Source: Sipunculus nudus (Eukaryota > Annelida > Sipuncula > Golfingiida > Sipunculidae). Taken from it: a stretch of DNA of 64,000 nt. Below, piece by piece: positions 14,401 through 25,893 of this stretch. Position 1 is the stretch's first letter, and each line of letters opens with the position of its first letter. Under the pieces are notes generated by a model, which saw only the letters and a program-made list of their open reading frames with translations, ran no database searches and was not told the origin of the DNA. A program made the translations under genes and the position numbers. Location of the stretch: NCBI GenBank assembly GCA_026874595.1, contig CM049313.1, positions 52,939,659 to 53,003,658 on the forward strand, in the 5' to 3' direction.

Positions 14401-15350
14401 CCTGTAGTATCCAACCATACCAAGAAAATGCATAATTTGCTTTTCTGGTCTAGGAAATGCAGAAATAGCACTTATTTTAGCATCAACAGGTTTTACTTGA
14501 CCCTGCCTTGCAATATGACCCAAACATGTCACCTGTGCATGACAAAATTCAGATTTTACCAAGTTGATGTTCAGACGTGCTTCACTGAGTCTTCCGAAGA
14601 GGTCGCGAAGAATTTGCAGATGTTTCTCCCAGGTGTCGCTGTACACGACAAGGTCATAAAAAATGCGTAGCAGCCCTTAATGTCCTTGACAACCATATGT
14701 ATGAGGCGCTGGAACGTGGCTGGCGAGTTCTTCATGCCAAACGGCATAACTTTATACTGGTACAGTCCTTGCGGCGTCACAAATGCAGACACCTATTTCG
14801 CTCGATCTGTCAGCGGAACGTGCCAGAATCCTTTTGGAAACATACCAGGAGCTACCGACTCTATCAATACAATCATCGATCCTCGGAATCAGGAATGTGT
14901 CAGTCTTGGTGACGGAGTTCAGTTTCGATAATCTGTGCACATACGGTAACTTCCATCAGGTTTTGGCACAAGAATACACGGTGAACTCCAGTAACTGTTA
15001 CTAGGTTCAACAAAATCATTGTCCAGCAAATATTGAATCTCATTCTGTAGATACTTTTGCTTTTCTGGATTCAGTCTATATGGATTTTGCTTGACTGCGC
15101 TTGCCTCGCTAACATCGACGACATGGCACAATATGTTAGTTCGCGTTGGAATGTCACTAAACAAATGTTCATAACTCCGCAGTAGGTTCTTGAGGTCTTG
15201 TTGTTCTTGTGCGGTAAGGTGTGACAGTTTGGCATCCAGATTGTTAAGCACGTCTGAGTTTTTCACTGGTACTGTACCACACTGAATGGCTACATCACAC
15301 GTACAATCAGTATCTACTTTAACGGGGTCAGGGTCAGTTTTTACACAATT
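14400..15350 (-). pseudogene. Family B reverse transcriptase
   Basis: RT segments occur in three minus-strand frames. The N-terminal part (frame 15575-14919) includes SSPCILVPKPDGSYRMCTDY. A middle part around 14752-14900 has IPRIDDCIDRVGSS. A further part (14792-14571) has FVTPQGLYQYKVMPFGMKN, and then KHLQILRDLFGRL near 14600 in yet another frame. The catalytic YxDD box, expected near 14660, is destroyed by a small deletion and substitutions. The N-terminal junction is uninterrupted here (QNE followed by IQYLLDNDFVEPS), which gives a natural reference for the site where family A carries a 2.4-kb insertion. It lies downstream of integrase in the same frame as GPY/F. Confidence 0.9.
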
Positions 15351-16640
15351 AACAGAAGTAACATGTTGTACAACATCTGATGTGCTATTTCTGTCAAAAT
15401 ATGGTTTCAACATGTTAATATGGCACAGTGGTTTCTTATTACGTCTAATTGGTGTCAACAGTATGTAATTTAAATCACTGACTTTCTTTACAACAATGTA
15501 AGGACCAAAATACATAGCTTGCAGAGGTCTGCCAGGCATGGGAAGTAAGGCAAGGACCTTTTTCGCCAGGCTCAAACGTCCTACTTACACTGTGCTTGTC
15601 ATACTTTGTTTTCATTTTTTTGTGCAGATTTTATATTTGACTTTGCAATCTCACAAGCATTGTGTAGTTTAGTGCGATAGTCTGAGACATAGTGCAGTAA
15701 ACTAAGAGAATCAGGATTTTCACACAAGGCTTTTTCTTTAAGCAGTTTCAATGGACCTCGAACGGATTGTCCAAAAACTAGTTCAAAGGAACTGAAACCC
15801 AAGGACTCTTGAAAAGATTCTCTGACAGCAAACAGCAAATGGGTAATTCCTTAATCCCAGTCTTTCTGTGTGTCATAGCAATAAATCCTGATCATGTTTT
15901 TTATTGTCTGGTGAAAACGCTCGAGGGCGCCCTGACTTTGAGGAAAGCATGGCGAAGAGCTGTACTGTTTTATACCGAGCTCAAGCATAACTTGTTGGAA
16001 TAAGCAAGACATAAAATTAGACCCTTGGTCAGATTGGACGGATTTTGGTAATGCAAACGTTGTAAAAAACTTGGCCAGAGCTTTGACAACACTTTTGGCA
16101 TTAATTTTGCGCAATAGTATTGCCTCAGGGAACCTGGTAGATGCGCACATAATTGTCAGCAAGTATTCATGTCCAGATTTTGTTTTGGGCAGTGGTCCAA
16201 CACAATCAACAATAATCGTACTGAATGTTCCTCGAAAGCAGGAATAGGCCAAAGTGGGGCCTGAGAAGGATTCTGATTGGGCTTGCCTGCCATCTGACAT
16301 GTATGGCATGATTTACAATATTGTACAACATCTTTCTTGAGGTAAGGCCAATAGAAGTGTGTACTAACTTTCTGATAAGTTTTATTAATACTTAAATGGC
16401 CAGACAAAGGAGCCTCATGTGCCATGCTTAGAAGTTCACTGTGAAAGCTTTTGGGCATTACTATTTGATGTTTGATGGCCAACTCATCATCAGCGCATAC
16501 ATCAGGTGGTCGCCATTTACGCATAAGCACTCCACTTTTAACATAGAAACAAACTGGGTTCTGTGACAGTTCTTTTTTCAGAAACTGCCCTGGGAAACAA
16601 AACATGAAGTATCAGGGTCCTTAGGCTGTTCCGCGATAAG
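15350..16640 (-). pseudogene. Family B integrase
   Basis: The zinc-binding part is read at 16605-16250: GHLSINKTYQK, then FYWPYLKKDVVQYCKSCHTCQ. A frameshift near 16240 separates it from the catalytic core (16309-15851), which keeps Asp in VDCVGPLP, Asp in SDQGSNFMS and Glu in QGALERFHQ, the expected D,D35E set. Another break near 15845 leads to FQESLGFSSFELVFGQSVRG. The GPY/F module (FGPYIVVKK) follows at about 15505 in the frame 15575-14919. The domain sits upstream of RT, which is the Gmr1 arrangement. The reading frame is broken at least twice, so it is not functional. Confidence 0.9.
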
Positions 16641-16712
16641 TGTTGACCTGGAGAATGCTGCATCCTGTACGGGCGCGTCATTAGACGGTCACTAGTGACT
16701 CCCAGAGTGTTA

Positions 16713-17684
16713 TTATCTGGACTGTGTGTTTTTCTTGGCCATAGATCTAGTTACAGCACATGAAAGATACAAACCAGGAATTTCCTGACTTTTCGGATCA
16801 GTGTCCTGATCAAGTGACGGCTTTTCTGTCAATATTGGTACAGGCTGTACTTTGTCACCTGCAACAACATTGCCTAGTAGCAACTGAATTCCCTTAAAGG
16901 GTAAAGTATTTCTTATGCCCACAGTGATATTCCCAGAAATCAAATCAGACTTTAAATGGATACTGCGAAGAGGAACTGAAGTGTGCCTGTCTGAAAACAC
17001 ACCATTAACAAGTGCATGTGCACCAGTAAAGGACCTATTAGAAAATGGCAAAGTGTTTGCTAACATGAGAGTCTGGCCTGAACCAGTGTCCCTCAGAATT
17101 CCAAAGGGGGTAAAATCTGAAAAATCACTTGAAAGTGATACAAAACCATCATGTATGAATGGCTCAAATAACTCCATTTCAGAGTCGGGAGAGGAATCTA
17201 CTACCTCAGCTTCATCAAACAAAGAACTGACAATGACAGTGTCAGTCATAAACTCTTTTTCAGAGTCATTTAAGGAATCTACATCCTTTTTATCACCAAA
17301 CTCCTCATGGTAGTCAACAGAGGAATTTTCCTCTGTAGAAACAAACTTCTGTTTGTCATAAGAGGGCCTGGCCTCATTTGAAATAATCTCGCAAGAGTCA
17401 TAAAAGGACTTAGCCTTATTTAAAGGATACCCCTCGCAGGAGTCTTGAAAGGACCTAGCCTTATTTAATTCCTCGCAAGAATCAACTGAGGTTTTAACCC
17501 CGCAAGCTACGGATTCTTCTTTTGATTCAGGCGGCACTTTGGCCTCCGTAGCAATAAACTCTTTATTGGAGTCATTAAAGGAGTTGTACCCCTTATTTAC
17601 ATGAAAAGAGCCTGGCTCTTTCATTATGCTATGCATAGATTTTGAAACAAACCCAGAAGGTCTGCTTTTTTGGTTTATTCGCAA
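16713..17684 (-). pseudogene. Family B protease with acidic gag-pol spacer
   Basis: An open frame of about 323 codons. The first ~170 residues form an acidic, Ser-rich linker with recurring DSCE/DS-E motifs. The protease follows: GFVSLSSDF, the active-site triad in ILRDTGSGQTLML (Asp-Thr-Gly), and a QLLLGNVVAGD segment matching LLLGNDLAGD of family A. The frame ends in a CAVTRSMAKK motif, equivalent to CVVTRAMSKK of family A. It overlaps the gag frame (17629 end) with a frame change at about 17680, probably mutational. As an aspartic protease it would have processed Gag-Pol. Confidence 0.85.
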
Positions 17685-18790
17685 GTTTCCAGCAGTCAGA
17701 TATTAGATGACCTTCCTTTTTGCAGTAATTACAGATTTTATTTGAAAATGACTGGTCTTTGTTGGACTTGGACACAGTGGACGTGGGCTGAGGTGTAGTA
17801 ATGGACTTTGCGGAATTATCAGGACTACTAGTACTGGATGACTGCGCTTTGAACTTCTTTTGACCATACTGATTTACATTCTTGTTTGTGAATGACTGGT
17901 TTGAATTGATAGTAAAAGACATTTTGTGTGTTAATGAATAATCATCGGCTAATTGAGCAGCAATGTCAAGTGTTTCAGGACTTTTCTCATCAAGAAAAGT
18001 TTTAACATCTTCGTCACTGCAGCGCTTAAATTCTTCAAGCAGAATCAACTGGCGCAAATTGTCATAATTATTCATTACATTTTTAGAACTACACCAGCGA
18101 TCAAAAACCTGCTTTTTGTCCTAGCAAACTGATTTTTGCGATTTTCCCAATTTCTGAATTTCTGGCGGTAAGCCTCCGGAACTATTTCATAACCTTTTAG
18201 GATTAACCGTTTTACCAGGTCATAGTCAGCAGCAGCTTCTAATGAAAGCTATGTATAAATTTCTCTGGCCTTGCCAGTCAAAACAATTTGTAACAGCATA
18301 GTCCAATTTTCCTTAGGCCATTTCAAATGTTCAGCTACCTTCTCAAAGTGTAAGAAATATTTATCAACCTCTTTTTCTTGAAAAGTAGGGACAAGTCTAA
18401 TGTGTTTAGTAACATAAAACTGTGAGTTGGGGCAGCACGTAGACTATGTTCTAGTTTAAGTCTTTCTTAATCAAGTCGTTTTAACTCAGTTTCTTTTTCT
18501 ACTTCTCAATCTAACTGTTTTAATGCTAGCTCATGTTGCATTTCCTACTTTTTTAATTCTAATTGCATAGCAAGGCTGTCATTTTTTTATGTTTCTACTT
18601 CACTCTCTTCAATTAAACCTTTGATAACTAAATCTTGCATGATTATAGCAAAGATATCAGGCTTTCTCAAAGCTTTTTCACATTTAGCCCTTAGTGCTGT
18701 CGTCTCAAACGCAACAACTATTCTTTTGCCAACTGTTCAAGTTGATCAGGGTCGGGATCGTCAACAAATGTCTCAGGTTTGAAATTGGCT
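17629..18790 (-). pseudogene. Family B gag (SCAN-like capsid and CCHC knuckle)
   Basis: The clearest open part is 18075-17629. It holds a helical segment (LRQLILLEEFKRCSDEDV, then FLDEKSPETLDIAAQLADDY) that matches the corresponding family A gag and resembles a SCAN domain. It is followed by one zinc knuckle, CNYCKKEGHLISDC, of the form CX2CX4HX4C. Upstream to about 18790 the similarity to family A gag continues (FKPETFV start, a charged coiled-coil stretch, a segment equivalent to FERVANLMAWPKGQW), but stops and frame changes break it. Gag would form the particle and bind RNA. This copy is inactive. Confidence 0.85.
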
Positions 18791-18932
18791 ATGTTAAGAT
18801 GTTAAAACAATAACAAAAAACCACTGAGATAAATCCTGTAAACAATGTACTGTAAACAATATGTAATCTTGTAAACAGTGTATGATAAAACAATATCCAG
18901 GTCAAGGCCTAATAAATTGTCAAAACTATTAA

Positions 18933-18950
18933 GCATCCAAGACGAGCCCA
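18933..18950 (-). promoter_or_regulatory. Family B primer-binding site
   Basis: Eight bases inside the 5' LTR end, the minus strand reads TGGGCTCGTCTTGGATGC. The leading TGG pairs with a tRNA CCA 3' end. I do not assign the tRNA. It differs from the family A site. Confidence 0.6.
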
Positions 18951-18958
18951 TAATTTAA

Positions 18959-19749
18959 TGTTACGGAACCTAATATAAACAGATCACGTATGCATGATGA
19001 ACACAAATTTTGTAATGGAGATAAAAAAAATCAGATTATGTAACACAAAGCAGCGTGAAATGTCTATGGGAATGAATAAAGAGGTCAGTGGTTTTTTGTT
19101 AACAAATAACCATAATTTATTCTTAAACAACTCTAACATTATAATACACTAAATCAAAACAATTATACAGTAAAACAGCGGTATAATAACAAATCAATAC
19201 AATCACACAGTAAAATACACAAAGTGCATAGTACCTTGATACCACCATTGTCACAACGGTAAGTTCTTTAAATGTATACTCTCGGAGTATGACAGTCCAG
19301 TAAAGCTCTTGTAACAATCCAGAAAGTAAACTGAAGTCCAAATGCACAAAATCCAAGAGAAAGTCCGAAGAAAATCTATAATTGCCGCACGCATCGGATA
19401 AGGTGCCAGAAACTGACAACCACGCTTCTGCGTTCGCTGGAAATCTTCTCTGCTCTCTCTCTCTCGGCTCTAAAACACAGCCCCTTTATATACTCTTCAC
19501 CCCAAGCCGAGTTTTTTTCCACTTCTCAAACAGTAAACACGCGTTACAGGAATCATCTAGAAGAACATCGCTGTGTTTGTCTCTACATACCAGGTTCCAC
19601 ATGTGACCTCGGCCAGGCAAGAAAGCCGCTAGCTAGCATGACGAGAGTTCAACCAGTACGGATTAAACTGAGAATGTAACAAACGGCCCGACGAGGGTTT
19701 CACAACAAGAGTAACGCCCGTGTCACACAATAAAAGAGCACCTGTAACA
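18959..19749 (-). repeat. 5' LTR of family B (791 bp)
   Basis: A complete LTR, TG...CA on either strand. On the minus strand it begins TGTTACAGG and has a TATA box (TATATAAAGG at about 19484-19493), followed by a GA-rich transcript start region (CT-rich on plus). It carries an AATAAA signal (complement TTTATT near 19118) before its end at CCGTAACA. It is flanked on the right by ATAT, which matches the duplication at the left edge of the element. Confidence 0.9.
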
Positions 19750-19763
19750 ATATCATGCATTCA

Positions 19764-19765
<2 letters not shown>

Positions 19766-19834
<69 letters not shown>
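19766..19834. repeat. (TA)n microsatellite
   Basis: About 68 bp of uninterrupted AT dinucleotides, a few bases from the right edge of the family B element. Confidence 0.95.
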
Positions 19835-19837
<3 letters not shown>

Positions 19838-21844
19838 GAGCATTTCAGCTATTTAATTTATTTTAGAGCTCTACAGTCGCCGTTTCTCTCCAAACCACAG
19901 TACATGTATTTAAAGCATGTACATGTACAAAATGTTACTAACGTGAATATTCTAACCTCGAATAGGAATTGTTTATTTGATCCTAATAAAGGTGGTTTTA
20001 TGATGTGTGATGCTATAAAATTCTGATTCAGAAACGTACTATTTTCCTGTTATAACGAGCATTGAATATTAACCGTTACTTCCGGACGGCAAATCGGCTT
20101 TACGTATTCTACTGAGTCTACTCCAGAGCCTTGAAACTTCAGCGTTTTTGTCAAATTTCTAAAAAAAAAATGGAAATATGGTCTGCGCCTACTTGTATTT
20201 CTCCACCTGGATCTTAATTACGTCCAACACCCGGTTCACCTACCCGGTTGTTGTGTCACCGCTGTGTCCACTCCAGAACGAAAGCAGACCAAATACCAAT
20301 GAATGACCAGAAACACAGCCTGGAAAAAGAAGTTGCCAAGTCTCCAAACGGAAAAGTGTATTAACTTTTAACATTAAAAAACTATATTATGGTGATCTAG
20401 ATTACCTGCAATATTTATTGGTATTTTCCATTGGGTATCGCTGTAGCCTTCCAAAAATTAATTCAAAATCCATCCCTTACAATTTAGTAGTTTCACTAAC
20501 AGACAAATGACCATTTGAAAACATAAGAACTGGCTGTCTGAGAGATTTAATTAAAGGGCCAAGTAAATTAAATTACAAAATTGTAGGCAGCAGCAGTAAG
20601 AGCTTTGGTGGTAGATATAATTATGGTGCCGGAAATATCATTATTATTATTATTGCTGTTCCTGATATCTCCATGTAACTGTAAACGCGTTGGACACGAT
20701 TCGGCTTACAACATCAACCAAAACTGAAAATAAAACAACAGCTAAAAAAGGCTATTTAGTTTTATTCCGTCCTAGATTGAAACGGGTTTTGCCGATAAGG
20801 GAACACACTTAACGGACAGTGATAGAGCAGCAGAGAGGGAAAAACGAAGAATGTTTGGAAGGGCATGCCTGGACCACTAATGAATTAATCAGGCGGTAAC
20901 TTAATTAAAGCACTGAACCAAGCAGGTGTAACTCCTGTTACTTCGCAGGTGATATATTATAACGAAGATGTAATGAATGCCGCCGCTGCAGGGCTAACTG
21001 CTGTTATATATAATTACACGAGCATGTAATTCCTGTGTTTGGGTCGGGAAAACCGACTCCCCACCCCGAACGACATTTTTTTCCGACATACTTGTAAGTT
21101 TTTAGTCAGGTTCACTGTGTTGTTTCCTTGGAATTTTCTGTTAATTTTGGTTTTACTATATTATATGTTAATTACATTTATAAGAAGTGGAAAAATGGAT
21201 GTTTCAATTTTTTAAACAAATTTTTGTAATGTCTAAATTTGAAAAAAAAAATATAATAACTTACGCTTAGAACACTACTTATGAATTAGACTTTTTCTTG
21301 TCTAATTCATACAATTTTTATGCCGTGTTATTTTGCTAAAAAAAGTCAAAGAATGTATTACATTAAGAAACAGTGTAAAATAAGTGATATTTTTTTTTAT
21401 AAAAAATGACAAACAATTATATTATTCGGACCATCTGGGAAGGCGTATATAGACTATTTAACCCAACAGGGCTACCGCATCAAAATATATTGCCAAGGTA
21501 ACTACTAGTCCGTGGGGCATACACATTTTATAGGGCTTTTTCTCCGTTCTCGGTGTAAATAATTATATAAAATTGGCCTTTCGAAGTCAAATCTGTTCGG
21601 TTGGGAACTGGACATTATCAGATAAGTGTGTATCATTTTTCGGAAAAACGAAATAAAAAAAAATGCAATTAATATTTCATATTTAAACATGTGAGTCTTA
21701 CATTTCAAACAGGATTAATTCCAGTGGACTTCTCATTTTCGTTTTATCTCATCGATCCGATTTAAGAATCTTTGTCTAAAAGGGAAAAATAACTTGTGAC
21801 CTAGACCGATGCATATATAATTGTGATCAATGTGTATATATATT

Positions 21845-21877
<33 letters not shown>

Positions 21878-24745
21878 ATATATATATTATACCTTTGTGT
21901 GTAAATCATTCATCAGACCATTTACCAAATAATTTGTTCCTGAGATCTGTCCCAAATTAAAATATAGATGTTACCGTGAAGATATGCTTGGCTATAAAAA
22001 AATAAACCAAAACTATAAAGAATTAGCAGGATCGAATCAAGATACGCAGGAAATGGCAGTGGTGTCTTCATAAAAAATTGCCGCTGAATAAGACTTATTA
22101 ATACACTGAGCGGTAATAGGACTTTTCCTCACAGTGTAGGTGTAAACATATTTAATTATTGGTCTGATTTATTTGATTTTACAGTTTCGTTTGTATTAAT
22201 ATACAGATATACTGATACATATTGATACGCCAAAAGTGAAATGTACAAGCATCTCTGGAGTGACGTAAAAAATCCCCCAGTGCCTTGACACACACAAGTT
22301 ATGACACATTGCAAGTAGCTAGGCTACTAAAAAGCATAAAAAGCGCTCCCTGTGATCAATAAATCGGCTACAGACCCCCAATAAAATGACTTCCATTATA
22401 AAGATTAAAAATTACTTTCATAATGAATAACTGCCATGCGAGCTTCATTTAAAGCGGAGCCAAAAACCTTGCGTTTAATTACTGAAGATTCTGTCATTTC
22501 TTTTAAGGCTTAATATTTACCACTGAATACGGATACTAAAAATAGAGAAATAATCTTGATTCAGCAGGGGATTTAAATTGAATAAAACGCAACTACATTG
22601 TTATCCTGTTAAAAGTTTGTATATGCTACCATCCACGGTTGAAAAGGACTCTGTTACGAGCCATACTGTAATAAAAAGGCCCATAATGTAATAACGGCCC
22701 TAACAGAGATCTCAGTTGAAATCATAAATGAAACATGAGCTCATCGTGGCACGTTCATGCTGTAATTTACAGCTTCATTCTAGTAAAAAGATAAAAAAAG
22801 GAGACAAATAAGTCCTTTCCGCCAAATGCCTTTTTTTTGAAAAACACTAATAAAGGCAAATAAAGGCGTAAATGACACTTTTCAATTCAAAAGAGCTGCG
22901 TAGATATTAAAAGCACTTGCTTTAGAGACTGACAGAAGGAACATCAATAATATCTTAATATACTGATTAGGCTTAAAATTATCAATCATTCTTGAGTTTC
23001 ATAATGATACATTCAGACAGCCTTGCATCAGTACTTGTCTCACTGAATGACATAATGAACAGTGTTTAAACCGAAAAAAAGCTAGTCTTACTGACAAAAT
23101 TAATAACTAAGTTTCTTTCACTCGTACTTTTAGAATAAATGTTTGCAAGAATTTCCCAGTTTTTGCTATTTTTTCGATAATTTATCACTGTTCTCTTTTG
23201 TATTGTCAGTTCGATGATGATTACATTTTAATAGTATTGCATTGATACTGTTATCTCCTAATAATATGCTCAAGTATTTATCATCTAAACACCCCGTTGA
23301 CGATGAGAAATGAACACGAAACACCTACATTTTGTGACAGATTTTCTAAATTAATTTGTTTTCACATTTCATTTCCTCGCAAACGATTGTGAGAGTTGCA
23401 CCAAGATAATTCGAAATAATTTCCCCTTAAATAGAAATTACGATTGATGGCCTCGTCCTTGCTCCTGAAACGTCAATATTTGAACGATACAATGTCAAAG
23501 CTGACAGGGGATGGCACCTTTGAGCTGAAGATGTCCGTAATGATTTCTGTCATTACGTCCATGATAAAATATTGAATTCTTTAAAACAAATATCACGGAT
23601 TTGTCCTAATGTTGTAACTAGTGGAATGAGAGCTATCCTACGACAGTCTAACATGTCCTAAATTTTACTAACGAGCCATGATCGATCACCCGTGCCACAG
23701 TCTTTGTAAAATGAGGCCAAGAGCTAACAGTGATTTAATATCGTTTGGACAGTAGTCCGCACAGTGTGTTTATTTTGAGCAGCCTTACATTAGCTTTTCA
23801 AATTACATGACAAGAGATTTCATTAGTTTTACATATCCATCTTCTAATAACAGCTCATTATTAAATGTTTAATAACTGAAGCTTCTTTTCTGTTGAAATT
23901 TAGATTCCAATATCACCCTTATTAAGCAGTGAGCAGGGATTAAGAACATTTTTATTTAAGACGATTTTACAACTGGAAGTACCGTATCTGAGACTGGTCT
24001 CTTAAGGCGACCGAAACTGTTTGTTGGACACAACATTTTTATCTACAGCTTTGATGTAGGACGCATCAACCTTTAAATAAAAATAGTACTGAAATCTAAT
24101 AATTTATCCCTGGTAGACTGGTCTGTTTGGTTCGCCCATTTTTTTATCTAATGCTGGCTCAAGTTCATGATTCAAGTCTCCCCCGATGACATATTATCTT
24201 GGAATGTGTATGCGTTTTTCCAATTTGGGTCAGTTGTACTGTTAGTTATAAGTATATTTTAGCTCTCTTTACTTTTAAGTATGTGAAATATATTTTTAAA
24301 AGTGGTATAACTTGTGAATTATAGTCTCCGGGTGATAAGGTGATCAGGTGCCTCATTCGTAAAGATGTACATAGGAATTTTGATGCAATGCAAGAAAAAA
24401 TAAATTAAACTGGTTTCTTTGAGTAAATTGCTGTTTAATTGCTGTAAATGAGTTAACATAATGTGTATGGAAAAGATTTGGTAGAATAAAAAATACTTGG
24501 TTTTTAGTTTGGCTCCTCTGGAATATGGATAAAAATTAAAAAAAATCTTATATACTCATCTTATCATTTAATTAATATTGATGGGAGTGTCTGTTTTATG
24601 GAGGGGGATCGGTCCTAGTAAGCCTTATCGCGATATATTCGGGTTGGATGTCAGGAACAAATCTCGTGACACTTGTGAGCATTGTTTTTATGGACATCTC
24701 CTAAAATCGTCTGACCAGGTAATCAACTTTCTAGAGCTGGTATAT
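19835..24745. other. Gene-free stretch; possible conserved non-coding DNA
   Basis: No coding region is supported. It includes an (ATT)n run at about 20641-20657 and a (TA)n array at 21834-21890. The segment at about 20860-21040 is of ordinary complexity and carries several TAATTA-type cores (AATGAATTAATCAGG, ACTTAATTAAAGC), which would suit homeodomain sites, but I cannot test conservation. Confidence 0.4.
21834..21890. repeat. (TA)n microsatellite, interrupted
   Basis: TA dinucleotides with two TATTTATA interruptions. Confidence 0.9.
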
Positions 24746-24937
24746 CAGGGCCGGATAAAGGAAAAGGCGGGGTCCAACCCAGGAAGACAACGCCTAAATT
24801 AAAAGTCCCCAAATCCGGAAGGGGGGTTCCAGGCCACATATATTGGTCTGAAGCGTTTAATAAAGGTTGCAGCGGCTAAAAAACGTGGGTTGGGGGGGGG
24901 GATCACCCCCTGGACCCTCCCCTGGGTCCGCTACTGT
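24746..24937. mobile_element. G-rich MITE-like repeat, copy 1
   Basis: Begins CAGGGCCGGAT and ends GGGTCCGCTACTG, so the ends are inverted versions of CAGnnnCGGA(T/C)CC. The interior blocks (GGTCCAACCCAGGAAGAC, AAAGTCCCCA, TTGGTCTGAAGC, a poly-G run, CCCCCTGGACCC) recur in the same order in the copy at 32751-32966. Small size and no coding capacity suggest a non-autonomous element. Confidence 0.65.
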
Positions 24938-25586
24938 ATTAATATGCGTTCAAATCTCTGATTACGGTTTTGCCAACCGACGTGCAAAAATTTTCTGTCA
25001 TGCAGGCGTGCAAGTTTCATTTGTGCGGCGCCCTGTCTTGTGTTTGTCAAATCCTCATGAAAAGCGTATCTGACTTTACGTCCCATCACTTTCAGCCTAT
25101 TGCCAGTCGGTATAACAGTGATTTGTTCGTCTGATATGACAGCAACAAGTCTGGGCCATCGTCCCGATTCGGGGGACTAACCCGATGGGATCTATTTATG
25201 TCACTCTCGGCAGTATCGATGTCTAGCATCTTTCTAGCCATGTCGACGACATAATGACCAGTATTGTTATCGTGTAATTCAGGTCAGTCATTTATATGTC
25301 TAAGACAGGTGCGCCAAGCATAGCTTCTAATGAGAAAGCTGGTCAAATTGATTCTCGATCAACAAATGAGATAAGAGTCCTTAAAGTACACTCCTCTAGA
25401 TCTTTTACTTTGTAGTAACTGTACTGTCTATGATATAACTCGGTACATTTTGTATAGAGAACATTAATTTGGTAAATTTTAGTCTCACGTAGGTCCGTTT
25501 CTTTCTCTCTGACTCTCCGGAGTTCAATTGGGAAAGGGTTCGTTATTCTGATTTGAGGCTCTTATTTGCATTTTGTTTTTATCTGT

Positions 25587-25590
<4 letters not shown>

Positions 25591-25634
<44 letters not shown>

Positions 25635-25660
25635 GAGAGAGAGAGAGAAAGAGAGAGGGA
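25591..25660. repeat. (TA)n followed by (GA)n microsatellite
   Basis: About 40 bp of TA repeats running into about 28 bp of GA-rich repeat. They generate a spurious Ile-Tyr/Glu-Arg open frame. Confidence 0.9.
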
Positions 25661-25738
25661 GAAGGTAGAGTTACCCTCCGTTGTAAAGTGCACTAGGGCC
25701 AACAGACTAGGTCAGAGCGATATAACACTGAAGAAAAA

Positions 25739-25833
25739 CAACACTGTAAATTCTTGTGTTAAAATGTTCTAACAACATTCACCTGATGATCGGGTCACAT
25801 CCCGTGAAACAAACTGTAGTGAATTTACAGTGT

Positions 25834-25835
<2 letters not shown>
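25739..25835 (+). ncRNA. Palindrome-bounded hairpin with hammerhead-like core motifs
   Basis: Perfect 15-bp inverted arms (25739-25753, CAACACTGTAAATTC, and 25821-25835) enclose CTGATGA (25783-25789), a CGGG/CCCG hairpin (25791-25794 with 25801-25804) and GAAAC (25806-25810). CTGATGA-hairpin-GAAA is the core signature of hammerhead ribozymes, which occur in several repeat families. Against a functional ribozyme, the closing position of the central hairpin is U-U and the third stem is not cleanly adjacent to GAAA. It may instead be only the end of a repeat. Confidence 0.25.

Positions 25836-25893
<58 letters not shown>
25836..25893. repeat. (TA)n microsatellite
   Basis: About 55 bp of TA repeats directly abutting the palindromic element, with one CA interruption. 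Confidence 0.9.

Larger units (their letters stand above)
13434..19749 (-). mobile_element. Family B LTR retrotransposon (Ty3/Gypsy, Gmr1-type order), degenerate
   Basis: A minus-strand element bounded by TG...CA long terminal repeats and by the 4-bp direct duplication ATAT (13430-13433 and 19750-19753). Reading 5' to 3' on the minus strand, the parts are: 5' LTR (19749-18959), primer-binding site, gag with a CCHC knuckle, acidic spacer, DTG protease, integrase with HHCC, D,D35E and GPY/F, then reverse transcriptase, RNase H and a truncated 3' LTR. Integrase precedes reverse transcriptase. Many frameshifts and stops, loss of the RT YxDD box and loss of the 3' end of the body show that it cannot act on its own. 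It is related to, but clearly distinct from, the tandem elements at 36.7-54.4 kb. Confidence 0.9.

Noticed and set aside
25566-25772. Ile-Tyr/Glu-Arg protein (and similar at 62768-63102)
   Set aside because: Translation of TA and GA microsatellites.
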